A stretch of DNA of 41,401 nucleotides from Clostridia bacterium (GCA_900766495.1 CAAFVM010000043.1:1-41401), one strand, 5' to 3'; positions 15,072 to 24,130 are shown, numbered from the stretch's first letter. Notes: generated from the sequence alone by a model not told the origin. Numbers and translations: made by a program.

Positions 15072-16181
15072 GTGAAAAATATGGAATACACTAAAGCGGA
15101 AGCCGCGGTTATAACGCTCGACGGGTTTGTCTCGCTCGAGTATAAACGGAAAGCCGAAATTTTACAATTATATAAAAATCCGCAGGATATTTTCGAAGAC
15201 GTAACGCCCGCGGCGAACTATATTAAAAAGAATTGTTCGGATGAAAACGGGTTATCGCCTGAATTTTTCGCAAAGTCGTTCACGCTTGGACGGTTTTACA
15301 AAATTGCCGAAAAGCTTGAAAGCAAAAACGTAACCGTAATAACCTGTTATTCGAAAGATTATCCCGAAATTTTCAAACACATGCGGGGCGCGCCGCTTGC
15401 GCTTTACTGCAAGGGAAGAAGCGAACTTTTAACCGCCGAACACAAAATAGGCGTTGTGGGTTCGCGCAAAACTTTGCCGTTCGTTTTGAAAAAATGCGAA
15501 CAAATCTGCGAAGAATTAGCGGGTAGCGGCGCGGTTATAGTAAGCGGAAGCGCGATAGGCGGCGACAGAAGCGCCTTGCTCGGAGGGCTTAAAAGCGGCA
15601 ACGTGATTTCGGTTACAGCAAGCGGGTTCGACTGCGTTTCGCCCGAAAGCAACCGCGAACTTTTAAATAAAATAGCTTCAAGCGGCTTGCTTATAAGCGA
15701 ATATCCGCCCGAGGTGCCGGCTGTGGGCTGGCATTATCCGTTGCGGAACAGAATAATAGCCGCGCTTTCCGACTGCGCGTTTATAATCAGCGGCGACGAG
15801 AACAGCGGCACCCGCTACACCGTGCAATATGCCGAAGCGTTGAGCAAGCGCATTTACGCTTTTCCTTATTCGATAGGCGAAAGAAGCGGCGCGCTTTGCA
15901 ACCACCTTATAAAAGTGGGTAAAGCTTCGCTTGTGGAAGAAGCCGAAGATATAGCCGCGGGCGAAAACGTAAACCTCGGCGGAGGCGAGAGTTTGAACCT
16001 CGAACCCGAAGAAGAAGAAATAGTCGCCGCGTTGGACGGCGAAAAGACCGTTGACGAACTGGTTGAAGCTACAGGCAAAAAAGCCTATGAAATTATGCCG
16101 GTTTTGTCGATGCTCGAAATAAAAGGCGTTTGTTCGCGAGGGGCGGGCAACACCTGGACGGTTATAAAACGCAAAAAATAA
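15072..16181 (+). CDS. dprA: DprA/Smf family DNA-processing protein (divergent)
   Basis: The 369-residue protein is DprA-like; DprA binds incoming ssDNA and loads RecA. The Rossmann core runs from about 120 to 320. It shows IGVVGSRKT, IVSGSAIGGDRSALLGGL, SEYPP, HYPLRNRIIAALSD and LCNHLIKVGKASLV in family order. A C-terminal winged-helix-like domain (about 325-366) follows. It departs from consensus: the usual SGxAxGID..AH is SGSAIGGDRS, and the SG(T/S)..T.. segment is ENSGTRYTVQYAEAL. The GTG start at 15072 and an ATG at 15081 are both possible, and neither has a strong ribosome binding site. Position between comM and topA agrees with the known smf-topA order. Confidence 0.85.
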   Translation: MKNMEYTKAEAAVITLDGFVSLEYKRKAEILQLYKNPQDIFEDVTPAANYIKKNCSDENGLSPEFFAKSFTLGRFYKIAEKLESKNVTVITCYSKDYPEIFKHMRGAPLALYCKGRSELLTAEHKIGVVGSRKTLPFVLKKCEQICEELAGSGAVIVSGSAIGGDRSALLGGLKSGNVISVTASGFDCVSPESNRELLNKIASSGLLISEYPPEVPAVGWHYPLRNRIIAALSDCAFIISGDENSGTRYTVQYAEALSKRIYAFPYSIGERSGALCNHLIKVGKASLVEEAEDIAAGENVNLGGGESLNLEPEEEEIVAALDGEKTVDELVEATGKKAYEIMPVLSMLEIKGVCSRGAGNTWTVIKRKK

Positions 16182-16287
16182 TTAATTTTTGCAACCGCAA
16201 TAAATCGTGATAAAACGCAAGAAATCGATTAATAACGCGGGTAACGCCTTAAAAGACGAGGCTTGCCCGAATTAAAAAAGGATAAAA

Positions 16288-16389
16288 ATGTTTGCGTGGG
16301 AAGCGGAATTTCGGTTCGGCGTCCGCGCGGGAGAAAAAATATATGCAACTTATAATAGTGGAATCGCCGTCAAAAGCGAAAACGATTGA
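16288..16389 (+). CDS. Possible 33-codon upstream ORF overlapping the topA start
   Basis: ATG 16288 has a near-ideal ribosome binding site (AAAAAAGGATAAAAATG). It opens a 33-residue frame (MFAWEAEFRFGVRAGEKIYA, then 13 more residues) ending in TGA 16387-16389, inside topA in another frame. The topA start itself has only GGGAG. It may be a leader peptide that couples or limits topA translation, or chance. No homologue is known to me. Confidence 0.3.
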   Translation: MFAWEAEFRFGVRAGEKIYATYNSGIAVKSEND

Positions 16390-18649
16390 AAAGTATCTGA
16401 AAGGAAAGTATAAGGTAGACGCTTCCGAGGGACACGTTCGCGACCTGCCCGAAAAACGCCTCGGCGTAAACGTAAGCGGCAATTTCGAGCCTTATTACGA
16501 AATATCTCCGTCGAAAAAAGCGGTTATAAAACGCCTTGAAGAAAAGGCGCAGAAAGCCGACAAAGTTTACCTCGCAACCGACCCGGACCGCGAGGGCGAA
16601 GCCATTTCGTGGCATTTGATGGAAGTTCTGAAACTGCAAGACAAAGCGCAGAGAATCGAGTTCAACGAGGTGAGCGAAAAAGCCATTCGCCACGCGCTTG
16701 AAAACCCGCGCGAAATAAACAAAAACCTTGTGGATTCGCAGCAAGCCCGCCGCGTGCTCGACAGGCTTGTGGGGTATAAATTAAGCCCGTTTTTGTGTAA
16801 GCGCATAAAGGACGGACTTTCGGGCGGGCGCGTGCAATCGGTAACTTTGCGCCTTATAACCGACCGCGAACGCGAAATAAAGGCGTTCGTGCCGCAGGAA
16901 TACTGGAACTTGTCGGCAACGCTTAAAGCGGGCAATCCGCCGCAGTTTAAAGCGCTTCTTTCCGAAAAGGACGGCAAAAAATACAAGCCCGCCTCGAAAG
17001 AAGAAGCCGAAGCGGTACTCGCCGCCGTAAACGGGGGAGAGTTCAAGGTAAAAACGGTTAAAAAATCGGTAGTCAAGTCGCATCCGCTGCCGCCGTTCAC
17101 CACCTCTACCATGCAACAGGATGCTTCCAACAAACTGGGAATGAGTTCTCCGCAGATAATGCAGGTGGCGCAACACCTTTACGAGGGCGTTGAAACCCCC
17201 GAGGGGCATATAGCGCTCGTAACCTATATCAGAACCGACTCGGTGCGTATCAGCACCGACGCGCAGGCGGCGGCTCGCTCGTTTATAAAGGAAAAATACG
17301 GCGACGAGTATGTTCCCGCAAAGCCTAATTTTTATAAAACCAAAAGCAACTCGCAGGACGCGCACGAAGCCATTCGCCCCATAGACCTTACCGTAACGCC
17401 CGAAAGCGTTAAAGGCACGCTCGATAAAAACCACTATAACCTTTACAAGCTTATTTACGACCGTTTCCTCGCCTCGCAAATGACCGAAGCGGTTTACGAT
17501 CAGGTTAAAATCGACGCCGAATGCAACGGTTACGTGTTCAAAACCGCGGGCAGAACGGTTGCTTTCAAGGGCTTTACCGCCGTTTACGACGATTACGACA
17601 AAACCGCTTCGAACGGCGCTTCCGCCGACGAAATAACCGAAAACCGCAATCTTCCCGATGTGAACGAGGGCGACAAGCTGAAACTTGTAAAAATAGACGA
17701 CGAGCAGAAATTCACCAAGCCGCCCGTGCGCTATACCGACGCGTCTTTGGTTAAAACAATGGAAGAAAAGGGCATAGGTCGCCCGTCCACTTATTCGAGC
17801 ATAATTTCGGTGCTTTCCAAGCGCAAATACACCGTGAAAGAGGGTAAATATATAGTTCCCACCGAAATAGCCTTTGAAATTACCGACCTTTTAACCAAGT
17901 ATTTTCCCGACATTATGGACGTAGGCTTTACCGCCGATATGGAAGATAAGCTTGACGGAATAGAGAACGGCGGAAAAGACTGGCACAAACTTATTGCCGA
18001 TTTTTACCCCGGGTTTAAAGAACGCCTTGCCGATGCCACGTCCGACGGCGACGAGGTTACCGATATTATATGCGAAAAATGCGGCGCTCCCATGATTAGA
18101 AAGAACGGGCGTTACGGCAAATTCCTCGCTTGCTCGAATTACCCCAAATGTTCAAACATCCGCTCGGAAAACGTTGAAGAATCCGACGTTATATGCGATA
18201 AATGCGGGGCTAAAATGATTTATAAAACCGGCAAATTCGGTAAATTCCTCGCTTGCCCCAACTACCCGAAATGCACCAACGTTAAACCGCTTAACGAAGA
18301 AACCACTACAGAAAAGTGCGAAAAGTGCGGCGGCGATATGGTTATAAAAACAGGTAAGTTCGGCAAATATCTGCTTTGCAAAAACTGTAAAGCCACAAAA
18401 AGCCTTGCCGAGGACGCGGGTATCTGCCCGGTCTGCCACAAACCCACCCGTAAAATGACGTCTAAAGCGGGCAAAACCTTTTACGGCTGCTCGTCTTACC
18501 CCGATTGTTCGTTTATGAGCTGGGATATGCCCACCGGCGAACTCTGCCCCGAATGCGGAAAATATCTTGTTTATTCCAAAGATATGAAAACCGTTAAGTG
18601 TTCGTCGAAAGAATGCAAATATTCTGCGCCTAACGACAAACTCAACTGA
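16343..18649 (+). CDS. topA: DNA topoisomerase I (type IA)
   Basis: The 768-residue enzyme relaxes negative supercoils by passing one strand through a covalent nick. ATG 16343 is chosen because it begins MQLIIVESPSKAKTIEKYL, the family N-terminus, with GGGAG upstream; an in-frame TTG at 16292 adds 17 unlikely residues. The Toprim domain has E7 and DPDREGEA (80-87). The active-site tyrosine is Y295 in TYIRTDS. The C-terminus (about 576-768) carries five four-cysteine zinc modules in a row (CEKCGAPM, CDKCGAKM, CEKCGGDM, CPVCHKPT, CPECGKYL). The gene order dprA-topA-trmFO matches Bacillus. Confidence 0.97.
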   Translation: MQLIIVESPSKAKTIEKYLKGKYKVDASEGHVRDLPEKRLGVNVSGNFEPYYEISPSKKAVIKRLEEKAQKADKVYLATDPDREGEAISWHLMEVLKLQDKAQRIEFNEVSEKAIRHALENPREINKNLVDSQQARRVLDRLVGYKLSPFLCKRIKDGLSGGRVQSVTLRLITDREREIKAFVPQEYWNLSATLKAGNPPQFKALLSEKDGKKYKPASKEEAEAVLAAVNGGEFKVKTVKKSVVKSHPLPPFTTSTMQQDASNKLGMSSPQIMQVAQHLYEGVETPEGHIALVTYIRTDSVRISTDAQAAARSFIKEKYGDEYVPAKPNFYKTKSNSQDAHEAIRPIDLTVTPESVKGTLDKNHYNLYKLIYDRFLASQMTEAVYDQVKIDAECNGYVFKTAGRTVAFKGFTAVYDDYDKTASNGASADEITENRNLPDVNEGDKLKLVKIDDEQKFTKPPVRYTDASLVKTMEEKGIGRPSTYSSIISVLSKRKYTVKEGKYIVPTEIAFEITDLLTKYFPDIMDVGFTADMEDKLDGIENGGKDWHKLIADFYPGFKERLADATSDGDEVTDIICEKCGAPMIRKNGRYGKFLACSNYPKCSNIRSENVEESDVICDKCGAKMIYKTGKFGKFLACPNYPKCTNVKPLNEETTTEKCEKCGGDMVIKTGKFGKYLLCKNCKATKSLAEDAGICPVCHKPTRKMTSKAGKTFYGCSSYPDCSFMSWDMPTGELCPECGKYLVYSKDMKTVKCSSKECKYSAPNDKLN

Positions 18650-18692
18650 TTTTTTAACCGAATTTTAACGCTTTTTCGTTTATATATTAAAT

Positions 18693-20003
18693 ATGGATTT
18701 ACAAACCGAAATAACCGTTGTAGGCGGTGGGCTTGCGGGCGCCGAAGCCGCGTATTATCTTGCGAAACGCGGATATAACGTAACGCTTAAAGACATAAAG
18801 CCCAAAAAGTTCACGCCCGCCCACCACAGCGAAAAGTACGGCGAACTCGTGTGTTCCAACTCGCTTAAATCCGACGACGTTTACGGCAACGCCTGCGGAC
18901 TTTTAAAGCAGGAAATGCGCGTTCTGGGCAGTATGATAATTGCCTGCGCCGACGATACAAAAGTGCCTGCGGGCAACGCGCTTGCCGTAGACCGCGAACT
19001 TTTCGCCCGGGAAATAACCGATAAAATAAACTCTTGCCCTAACATAAAAAGGGTTTGCGAAGAGGTTGAAGAAATAGATTTTTCCCGCCCGACGATAATA
19101 GCCACGGGACCGCTTACCACCGATAAACTTTCGCAGTTTATTAAAAACGTAACCGGGGGATTTTACTTTTTCGACGCCGCCGCGCCCATAGTTTCGGCTG
19201 AAAGCATCGATTACGCGCACGCTTTCAAAGCCGACCGCTACGGCGAGGGAGAGGGGGATTACCTTAATTGCCCCATAGATAAAGAGGGCTACGACGCCTT
19301 TTACGAGGCGCTTATAACCGCCGAGCGCGCCAAGCTTAAAGATTTTGAAAACGCAAAGGTTTTCGAGGGGTGCATGCCCGTTGAAATAATGGCTGCGCGC
19401 GGCAAAGATACCTTGCGCTTCGGTCCGTTAAAACCCGTGGGGCTTTACGACCCCGCTACCGGTAAACGCCCGTACGCCTGTATGCAACTGCGCAAAGAAA
19501 ACGCCGAGGGAACTATGTATAACCTCGTGGGGTTTCAAACAAACCTTACATTTCCCGAGCAAAAACGGGTTTTCGCATACTTTCCCGCGCTTAAAAACGC
19601 AGAATTTTTGCGCTACGGGGTTATGCACAAAAACACGTTCATCAATTCGCCGAGCTGTTTAGATAAATATTTTTCGCTTAAATCGCAACCGCTTTGCTTT
19701 TTCGCGGGGCAGATTACCGGCGTAGAGGGCTATGTGGAAAGCGCGGCTTCGGGGCTGGCGGCGGCAATCAACCTCGATTTAAGGCTTAAAGGAAAAACTT
19801 TGCCGAACTGGAACAACAAAACCGTTTTAGGCGCGCTTGCAAATTACGTTTGCACCCCTAACGCCGATTTTCAGCCTATGAACGCCAACTACGGCATTTT
19901 GTCGGCGGTTGAATACGTAGGGCGAAACAAAGCCGAAAAGCGTAAAATAATTGCCGAACGGGCTTTAAAAGAAACCGAAAACATTAAAAAATCGATAGAA
20001 TAA
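18693..20003 (+). CDS. trmFO: Methylenetetrahydrofolate-tRNA-(uracil54-C5)-methyltransferase
   Basis: The 436-residue FAD enzyme uses methylenetetrahydrofolate and NAD(P)H to make ribothymidine at position 54 of tRNAs. The N-terminal FAD-binding GGGLAGAEAAYYLAKRG (11-27) is followed by CSNSLKSDDVYGNACGLLK. The family-typical EYVGRNKAEKRK region lies near the end, and the length is normal. There is no recognisable Shine-Dalgarno before ATG 18693, and TATATT lies 10 bases upstream, so a leaderless or weakly translated message is possible. It sits 43 bases after topA and upstream of hslV, as in Bacillus, although the xerC/codV gene normally next is absent. Confidence 0.96.
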   Translation: MDLQTEITVVGGGLAGAEAAYYLAKRGYNVTLKDIKPKKFTPAHHSEKYGELVCSNSLKSDDVYGNACGLLKQEMRVLGSMIIACADDTKVPAGNALAVDRELFAREITDKINSCPNIKRVCEEVEEIDFSRPTIIATGPLTTDKLSQFIKNVTGGFYFFDAAAPIVSAESIDYAHAFKADRYGEGEGDYLNCPIDKEGYDAFYEALITAERAKLKDFENAKVFEGCMPVEIMAARGKDTLRFGPLKPVGLYDPATGKRPYACMQLRKENAEGTMYNLVGFQTNLTFPEQKRVFAYFPALKNAEFLRYGVMHKNTFINSPSCLDKYFSLKSQPLCFFAGQITGVEGYVESAASGLAAAINLDLRLKGKTLPNWNNKTVLGALANYVCTPNADFQPMNANYGILSAVEYVGRNKAEKRKIIAERALKETENIKKSIE

Positions 20004-20104
20004 AATTATATATAACAAAGCTTCGCGTTTTGCTTTTTTACGGAAAACTCGTAAATTAAGCGGGCTTAACGCAAGCTTTAAATAACCTATAAAGAGGTAA
20101 AAAT

Positions 20105-20644
20105 ATGAGTATAGAATTTCACGGAACCACGATTTGCGGCGTAACCCGCAACGGTAAAACCGCCATCGCGGGCGACGGACAGGTCACCATGGGCGAAAGC
20201 GTGGTTTTTAAAAACAACGCGGTAAAAGTACGCAGAATTTTCAACGACCAGGTAATACTCGGCTTTGCGGGCAGCGTTTCCGACGCATTTTCGCTTACCG
20301 AGCGTTTCGAAGCAATGCTTAACAAATATTCGGGCAATTTAATGCGCAGCGCCGTGGAACTTGCCGAGCTTTGGCGCAACGATAAAATGCCCCGCAAACT
20401 GGAAGCCATGATGATAGTAGCCGATAAAGATACGATGCTTATATTGTCCGGCTCGGGCGAGGTCATCGAACCCGACGGCGGAGTCTGCGCCATAGGAAGC
20501 GGCGGCAATTATGCTTTGGCTGCGGCAAAAGCTTTAATTGAAGAAACCGATTATTCCGCCGAGGAAATAGCTAAAAAAGCCTTGCTTATAGCAAGCAAAA
20601 TATGTATCTTCACCAACGATAACATTAAAGTGGAGGTAATTTAA
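20105..20644 (+). CDS. hslV: ATP-dependent protease proteolytic subunit HslV (ClpQ)
   Basis: The 179-residue protein is a proteasome-like peptidase that assembles as a double hexamer capped by HslU. The core motif is GTTICGVTRNGKTAIAGDGQ (7-26), so the N-terminal nucleophile after processing should be T8. Usual HslV has only Met or a very short leader before the threonine; here the leader is seven residues (MSIEFHG). It also has GFAGSVSDAF and AIGSGGNYALAAA, both family motifs. AAGAGG precedes the ATG. The gene ends 2 bases before hslU, so they are coupled. Confidence 0.95.
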   Translation: MSIEFHGTTICGVTRNGKTAIAGDGQVTMGESVVFKNNAVKVRRIFNDQVILGFAGSVSDAFSLTERFEAMLNKYSGNLMRSAVELAELWRNDKMPRKLEAMMIVADKDTMLILSGSGEVIEPDGGVCAIGSGGNYALAAAKALIEETDYSAEEIAKKALLIASKICIFTNDNIKVEVI

Positions 20645-20646
20645 AA

Positions 20647-21960
20647 ATGCAATACACGCCTAAAGAAATCGTAAACGAACTTGATAAATACATTATAGGG
20701 CAGGACGAAGCCAAGCGCGCCGTTGCCATAGCTCTTCGCAATCGTTACAGAAGAAGCAAGCTTCCTCTTGACCTTATGGAAGAAGTAACGCCGAAAAACA
20801 TTATTATGAAAGGACCTACCGGCGTAGGTAAAACCGAAATAGCGCGCAGGCTTGCGAAGCTTGTAAAGGCGCCGTTTATTAAGGTGGAAGCAACCAAATA
20901 TACCGAGGTAGGTTACGTCGGGCGCGACGTGGAATCTATGGTGCGCGACCTTGTTGAATGCGCCATAAGGCTTGTGCGCGACGAATATTTGTCCGGCGTG
21001 AACGAAAGGGCTTCCGCCGTTGCCGAAAAACGCCTTTCCAAAGTGGTTTGCGCCGCTTTTAACGAGGGAAGAAGCGAGGGTGTTGCCGAAATCAATCCCA
21101 ATCAGGCGCTCGACGGAATTAAGAGCGGCGTTTACGACGAAATGATCGTAGAGGTTGAGGTTAAAGACGTTCCCAAACCTATGGAAGTTGTTCCCGGCGG
21201 AGCAGAAATCAATCTGGGTTCCATATTCGGCGATATGCTTCCGCAAAAGAAGAAAAAGAAAAAAATGACGGTTAAAGAGGCGCGCAAACTTTTTACCGAC
21301 GAAGAAGCCGACAAGCTTATCGACGAGGACGCGGTTATTGCCGAGGGCGTGCGCCGAGCCGAGCAAGAGGGCATAATTTTCATTGACGAAATCGATAAAA
21401 TTGCCGCAAAATCCGATAAAAACGGCGGAGGTCCCGACGTTTCGCGCGAGGGCGTTCAGCGCGATATTCTGCCCATAGTCGAAGGTTGTACGGTTCAGAC
21501 CAAGTACGGAATGATAAAAACCGACTATATTTTATTTATAGCGGCGGGCGCGTTCCACGTTGCCTCGGTATCGGACCTTATTCCCGAATTGCAGGGAAGG
21601 TTTCCTATTCTGGTAGAGCTTAAAAGTCTTACCAAAGATGACTTTATTAAAATTTTAACCACGCCTAAAAACGCGATTACCGTGCAGTACGAAAGCCTGC
21701 TTGCCGTTGATAACATTAAACTTAAATTTACCGACGACGCAATAGAAGAGATTGCTGCGCTTTCAGAAGCCGTGAACGAACGCTCGGAAGACATCGGCGC
21801 GCGCAGATTGCACACGGTTATGGAAAATCTGCTTGACGACGTTTCATTCAACGCCGACGGCAATTTTCCCGAAACCGAAGTGGTTATCGATAAAAAATAC
21901 GTAGACGAACACCTGCGCCAGGTGGTTGACAGCCAGAATCTTAAGAAATACGTGCTGTAA
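20647..21960 (+). CDS. hslU: ATP-dependent protease ATPase subunit HslU (ClpY)
   Basis: The 437-residue AAA+ unfoldase feeds HslV. It starts with YTPKEIVNELDKYIIGQDEA, with Walker A GPTGVGKT (56-63) and Walker B FIDEIDK (near 244-250). The intermediate I domain (about 110-235) includes a lysine run KKKKKK. The C-terminal tail KKYVL matches the conserved hydrophobic end that docks into HslV. GGAGG lies in the end of hslV. In Bacillus this gene is followed by codY, which is missing here; hisS follows instead. Confidence 0.97.
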   Translation: MQYTPKEIVNELDKYIIGQDEAKRAVAIALRNRYRRSKLPLDLMEEVTPKNIIMKGPTGVGKTEIARRLAKLVKAPFIKVEATKYTEVGYVGRDVESMVRDLVECAIRLVRDEYLSGVNERASAVAEKRLSKVVCAAFNEGRSEGVAEINPNQALDGIKSGVYDEMIVEVEVKDVPKPMEVVPGGAEINLGSIFGDMLPQKKKKKKMTVKEARKLFTDEEADKLIDEDAVIAEGVRRAEQEGIIFIDEIDKIAAKSDKNGGGPDVSREGVQRDILPIVEGCTVQTKYGMIKTDYILFIAAGAFHVASVSDLIPELQGRFPILVELKSLTKDDFIKILTTPKNAITVQYESLLAVDNIKLKFTDDAIEEIAALSEAVNERSEDIGARRLHTVMENLLDDVSFNADGNFPETEVVIDKKYVDEHLRQVVDSQNLKKYVL

Positions 21961-22046
21961 TTTTTTCGGCGTGAATTTTTGGCGCGTCTGTTTTGTCGCG
22001 CAGTAAAGTCCGATAACGAAAATTATTAAAAATCAAGGAAAATTTT

Positions 22047-23300
22047 ATGATAAACATACCAAAGGGAACAAAAGACGTTCTGCCGTTTGAGAGTTATAAG
22101 TGGCATTACGTCGAAAATTTAATGCGCGAAATCGCCGGGCTTTTCTGCCTTAAAGAAATAAGAACCCCCACTTTCGAGCATACGGAACTTTTTCTGCGCG
22201 GGGTGGGCGACACTACCGACGTAGTAAACAAGGAAATGTATACTTTTAACGACAAAGGCAACCGTTCTATAACCCTCAAACCCGAGGGAACTGCGGGGGT
22301 TGCCCGCGCATTTATAGAAAACGGGCTTGCAAGCGGAGTTATGCCGCTTAAAATGTATTACGAAATCCCCGTTTTCCGCTATGAACGCCCGCAGGCGGGC
22401 AGACTGCGCGAACATCATCAGTTCGGGGTTGAAATTTACGGAGCAAAGGGCGCGGATACCGACGCCGAGGTTATTTCGATAGCCTATACCATGCTGAAAA
22501 AAGCGGGACTTTCGGTGGAACTTAACATTAATTCGATAGGTTGCGCCGAGTGCCGTAAAAAATATAACGCCGCGCTTAAAGCTTATCTTGCCGAGAGAGC
22601 CGACCAAATGTGCGACACCTGCAAAGAACGTTACGATAAGAATCCTTTGCGTATTCTCGACTGCAAAGAGGAAGGTTGCCGCGCTCTTTGCGCTTCGGCT
22701 CCGAAAATTATCGATTATTTGTGCGACGACTGTAAGGCTCATTTCAACGACTTGCAACAATACCTTACGCTTGCCGGTATTTCGTTTAAAATTAACCCGT
22801 TTATCGTGCGCGGGCTTGATTATTACACTCGCACCGTGTTTGAATTCGTAACAACCGATCTCGGTTCGCAGGGGACCGTTTGCGGCGGCGGCAGATATGA
22901 TAATCTGGTTTCGCAGCTCGGAGGTGCTTCTGTTCCGTGCGTTGGCTTCGGCATGGGCGTAGAGCGTTTGCTTATGCTTATGGAAGCAAAAGGAGTGTTG
23001 CCCGAAAACGACGAAAAGCCGCAACTTTATATTGCGAGTATGGGCGAAAAGGCGTTTAAAAAGGCGTTTTCGCTTTGCGTTGCTTTACGTGCCGCGGGCG
23101 TTTCGTGCGAAATAGACCATATGGGCAAAAGCGTTAAAGCTCAATTTAAATATGCCGATAAAATAGGCGCGAAATTTGTTCTTACCATAGGCGAGAATGA
23201 GCTTGAAAACGGAAAAGCCGGGTTGAAACGAATGAGCGACGGCGTTGTTTCAGATGTGGAGCTTGCTGCCGAAAGTATCGCTAACGCGCTTATAGGCTGA
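22047..23300 (+). CDS. hisS: Histidine--tRNA ligase
   Basis: The 417-residue class II synthetase charges tRNA-His. It begins with INIPKGTKDVLP. Motif 2 is present (FRYERPQAGRLREHHQFGVE), as is the HisRS-specific RGLDYYTRTVFEF (about 256-268). Motif 3 is GFGMGVERLL, and a C-terminal anticodon-binding domain follows (about 325-417, LYIASMGEKA...). A cysteine-rich insertion at about 170-235 (CAEC, CDTC, CDDC patterns) could bind zinc and is seen in some Clostridial HisRS. AAGGA precedes the ATG. The common partner aspS is not downstream. Confidence 0.97.
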   Translation: MINIPKGTKDVLPFESYKWHYVENLMREIAGLFCLKEIRTPTFEHTELFLRGVGDTTDVVNKEMYTFNDKGNRSITLKPEGTAGVARAFIENGLASGVMPLKMYYEIPVFRYERPQAGRLREHHQFGVEIYGAKGADTDAEVISIAYTMLKKAGLSVELNINSIGCAECRKKYNAALKAYLAERADQMCDTCKERYDKNPLRILDCKEEGCRALCASAPKIIDYLCDDCKAHFNDLQQYLTLAGISFKINPFIVRGLDYYTRTVFEFVTTDLGSQGTVCGGGRYDNLVSQLGGASVPCVGFGMGVERLLMLMEAKGVLPENDEKPQLYIASMGEKAFKKAFSLCVALRAAGVSCEIDHMGKSVKAQFKYADKIGAKFVLTIGENELENGKAGLKRMSDGVVSDVELAAESIANALIG

Positions 23301-23325
23301 CTTTTTATATAATTTTATTAAAGAT

Positions 23326-24033
23326 ATGTTCGATTACGTTATGGTAAGGGCGCGGCGCAGGTCGTTTTGCATAACAGTGTCGCAAAACGGCAAGGTCGAA
23401 GTCCGCGTTCCTTACTATGCTTCCGAACGCGCCGCGCGCGAGTTCGTGAACAGCAAAAGCGAATGGGTTGAAAAATGCCTTAAAAAAAACGCCGATTCTT
23501 TTTTTCCGCCCAAGACGGAAAGCGGAGCCGAGTTTTTTATTGCGGGCAGACCTTATACTCTTTATTTTTATTCGGGCAGAAAACCTGTTTTATCGGATAA
23601 AAATTATTTATACGTAAAAATTTCCGCGGCTCGGGAAATTGACGCCATAAAAATTCCCGCGGCTCGGGAAATTGATGTCGAACGTGAAAAAAGCAAAGCG
23701 TTTTTAAAATCGGCGGCTAAAATATTTTTGCCCTATGCCGAAAAGCGTACCCGCGAAATTGCGGATTTTTTGGGGTATGAATATAAGTCGGTGCGGGTGG
23801 GGTATGCAAAAACCCGCTGGGGCTCGTGCGGGGGCGATAATTCAATTATATACTCGGTTTATTTGGGACTTTTGCCGCAAGAGCTTATAGATTACGTTAT
23901 TTTGCACGAACTTACTCACACGAAAGTTAAAAATCACGGGCGGGATTTCTGGCGGCTTGTTTGCGGCGCTATGCCAAACGCCAAAGAAAAACGCGAAAAG
24001 TTAAAAAAATATTCGCCTTATCTTTCGATATAA
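23326..24033 (+). CDS. YgjP/SprT-like M48-type metal-dependent hydrolase
   Basis: The 235-residue protein belongs to the YgjP family (PF01863). Zinc motif HELTH (194-198) and the third ligand H204 in KNHGRDFW are intact, with the family block KTRWGSCGGDNSIIYSVYLG (162-181) before it. Residues 101-106 and 112-117 both read AAREID, produced by a 33-base in-frame tandem duplication in a linker between the N-terminal beta domain and the catalytic domain. The start at 23326 has only a weak ribosome binding site. The family is cytoplasmic and of uncertain substrate. It is probably cotranscribed with hisS (25-base gap). Confidence 0.9.
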   Translation: MFDYVMVRARRRSFCITVSQNGKVEVRVPYYASERAAREFVNSKSEWVEKCLKKNADSFFPPKTESGAEFFIAGRPYTLYFYSGRKPVLSDKNYLYVKISAAREIDAIKIPAAREIDVEREKSKAFLKSAAKIFLPYAEKRTREIADFLGYEYKSVRVGYAKTRWGSCGGDNSIIYSVYLGLLPQELIDYVILHELTHTKVKNHGRDFWRLVCGAMPNAKEKREKLKKYSPYLSI

Positions 24034-24101
24034 AGTTTAAAAACGAAAAAATAACGCGAGAAAGTCGCGCTAAAATAATTATTGAGGCGGCGGAAAAACG
24101 T

Positions 24102-24130
24102 TTGACAAAAACCGCTCCTCGCTGTATAAT
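24102..24130 (+). promoter_or_regulatory. Consensus sigma-A promoter of the folT leader
   Basis: TTGACA (24102-24107), exactly 17 bases, then TATAAT (24125-24130): a perfect consensus promoter. Transcription should begin near 24137, about 50 bases before the THF riboswitch. Confidence 0.93.

Noticed and set aside
20018..20037. Possible terminator between trmFO and hslV (AAAGC...GCTTTTTT)
   Set aside because: Only a 5-bp stem with a 10-base loop; too weak to list.
22119..23024. 301-codon reverse frame inside hisS
   Set aside because: It is an antisense shadow of a clear histidyl-tRNA synthetase gene and has no family resemblance.
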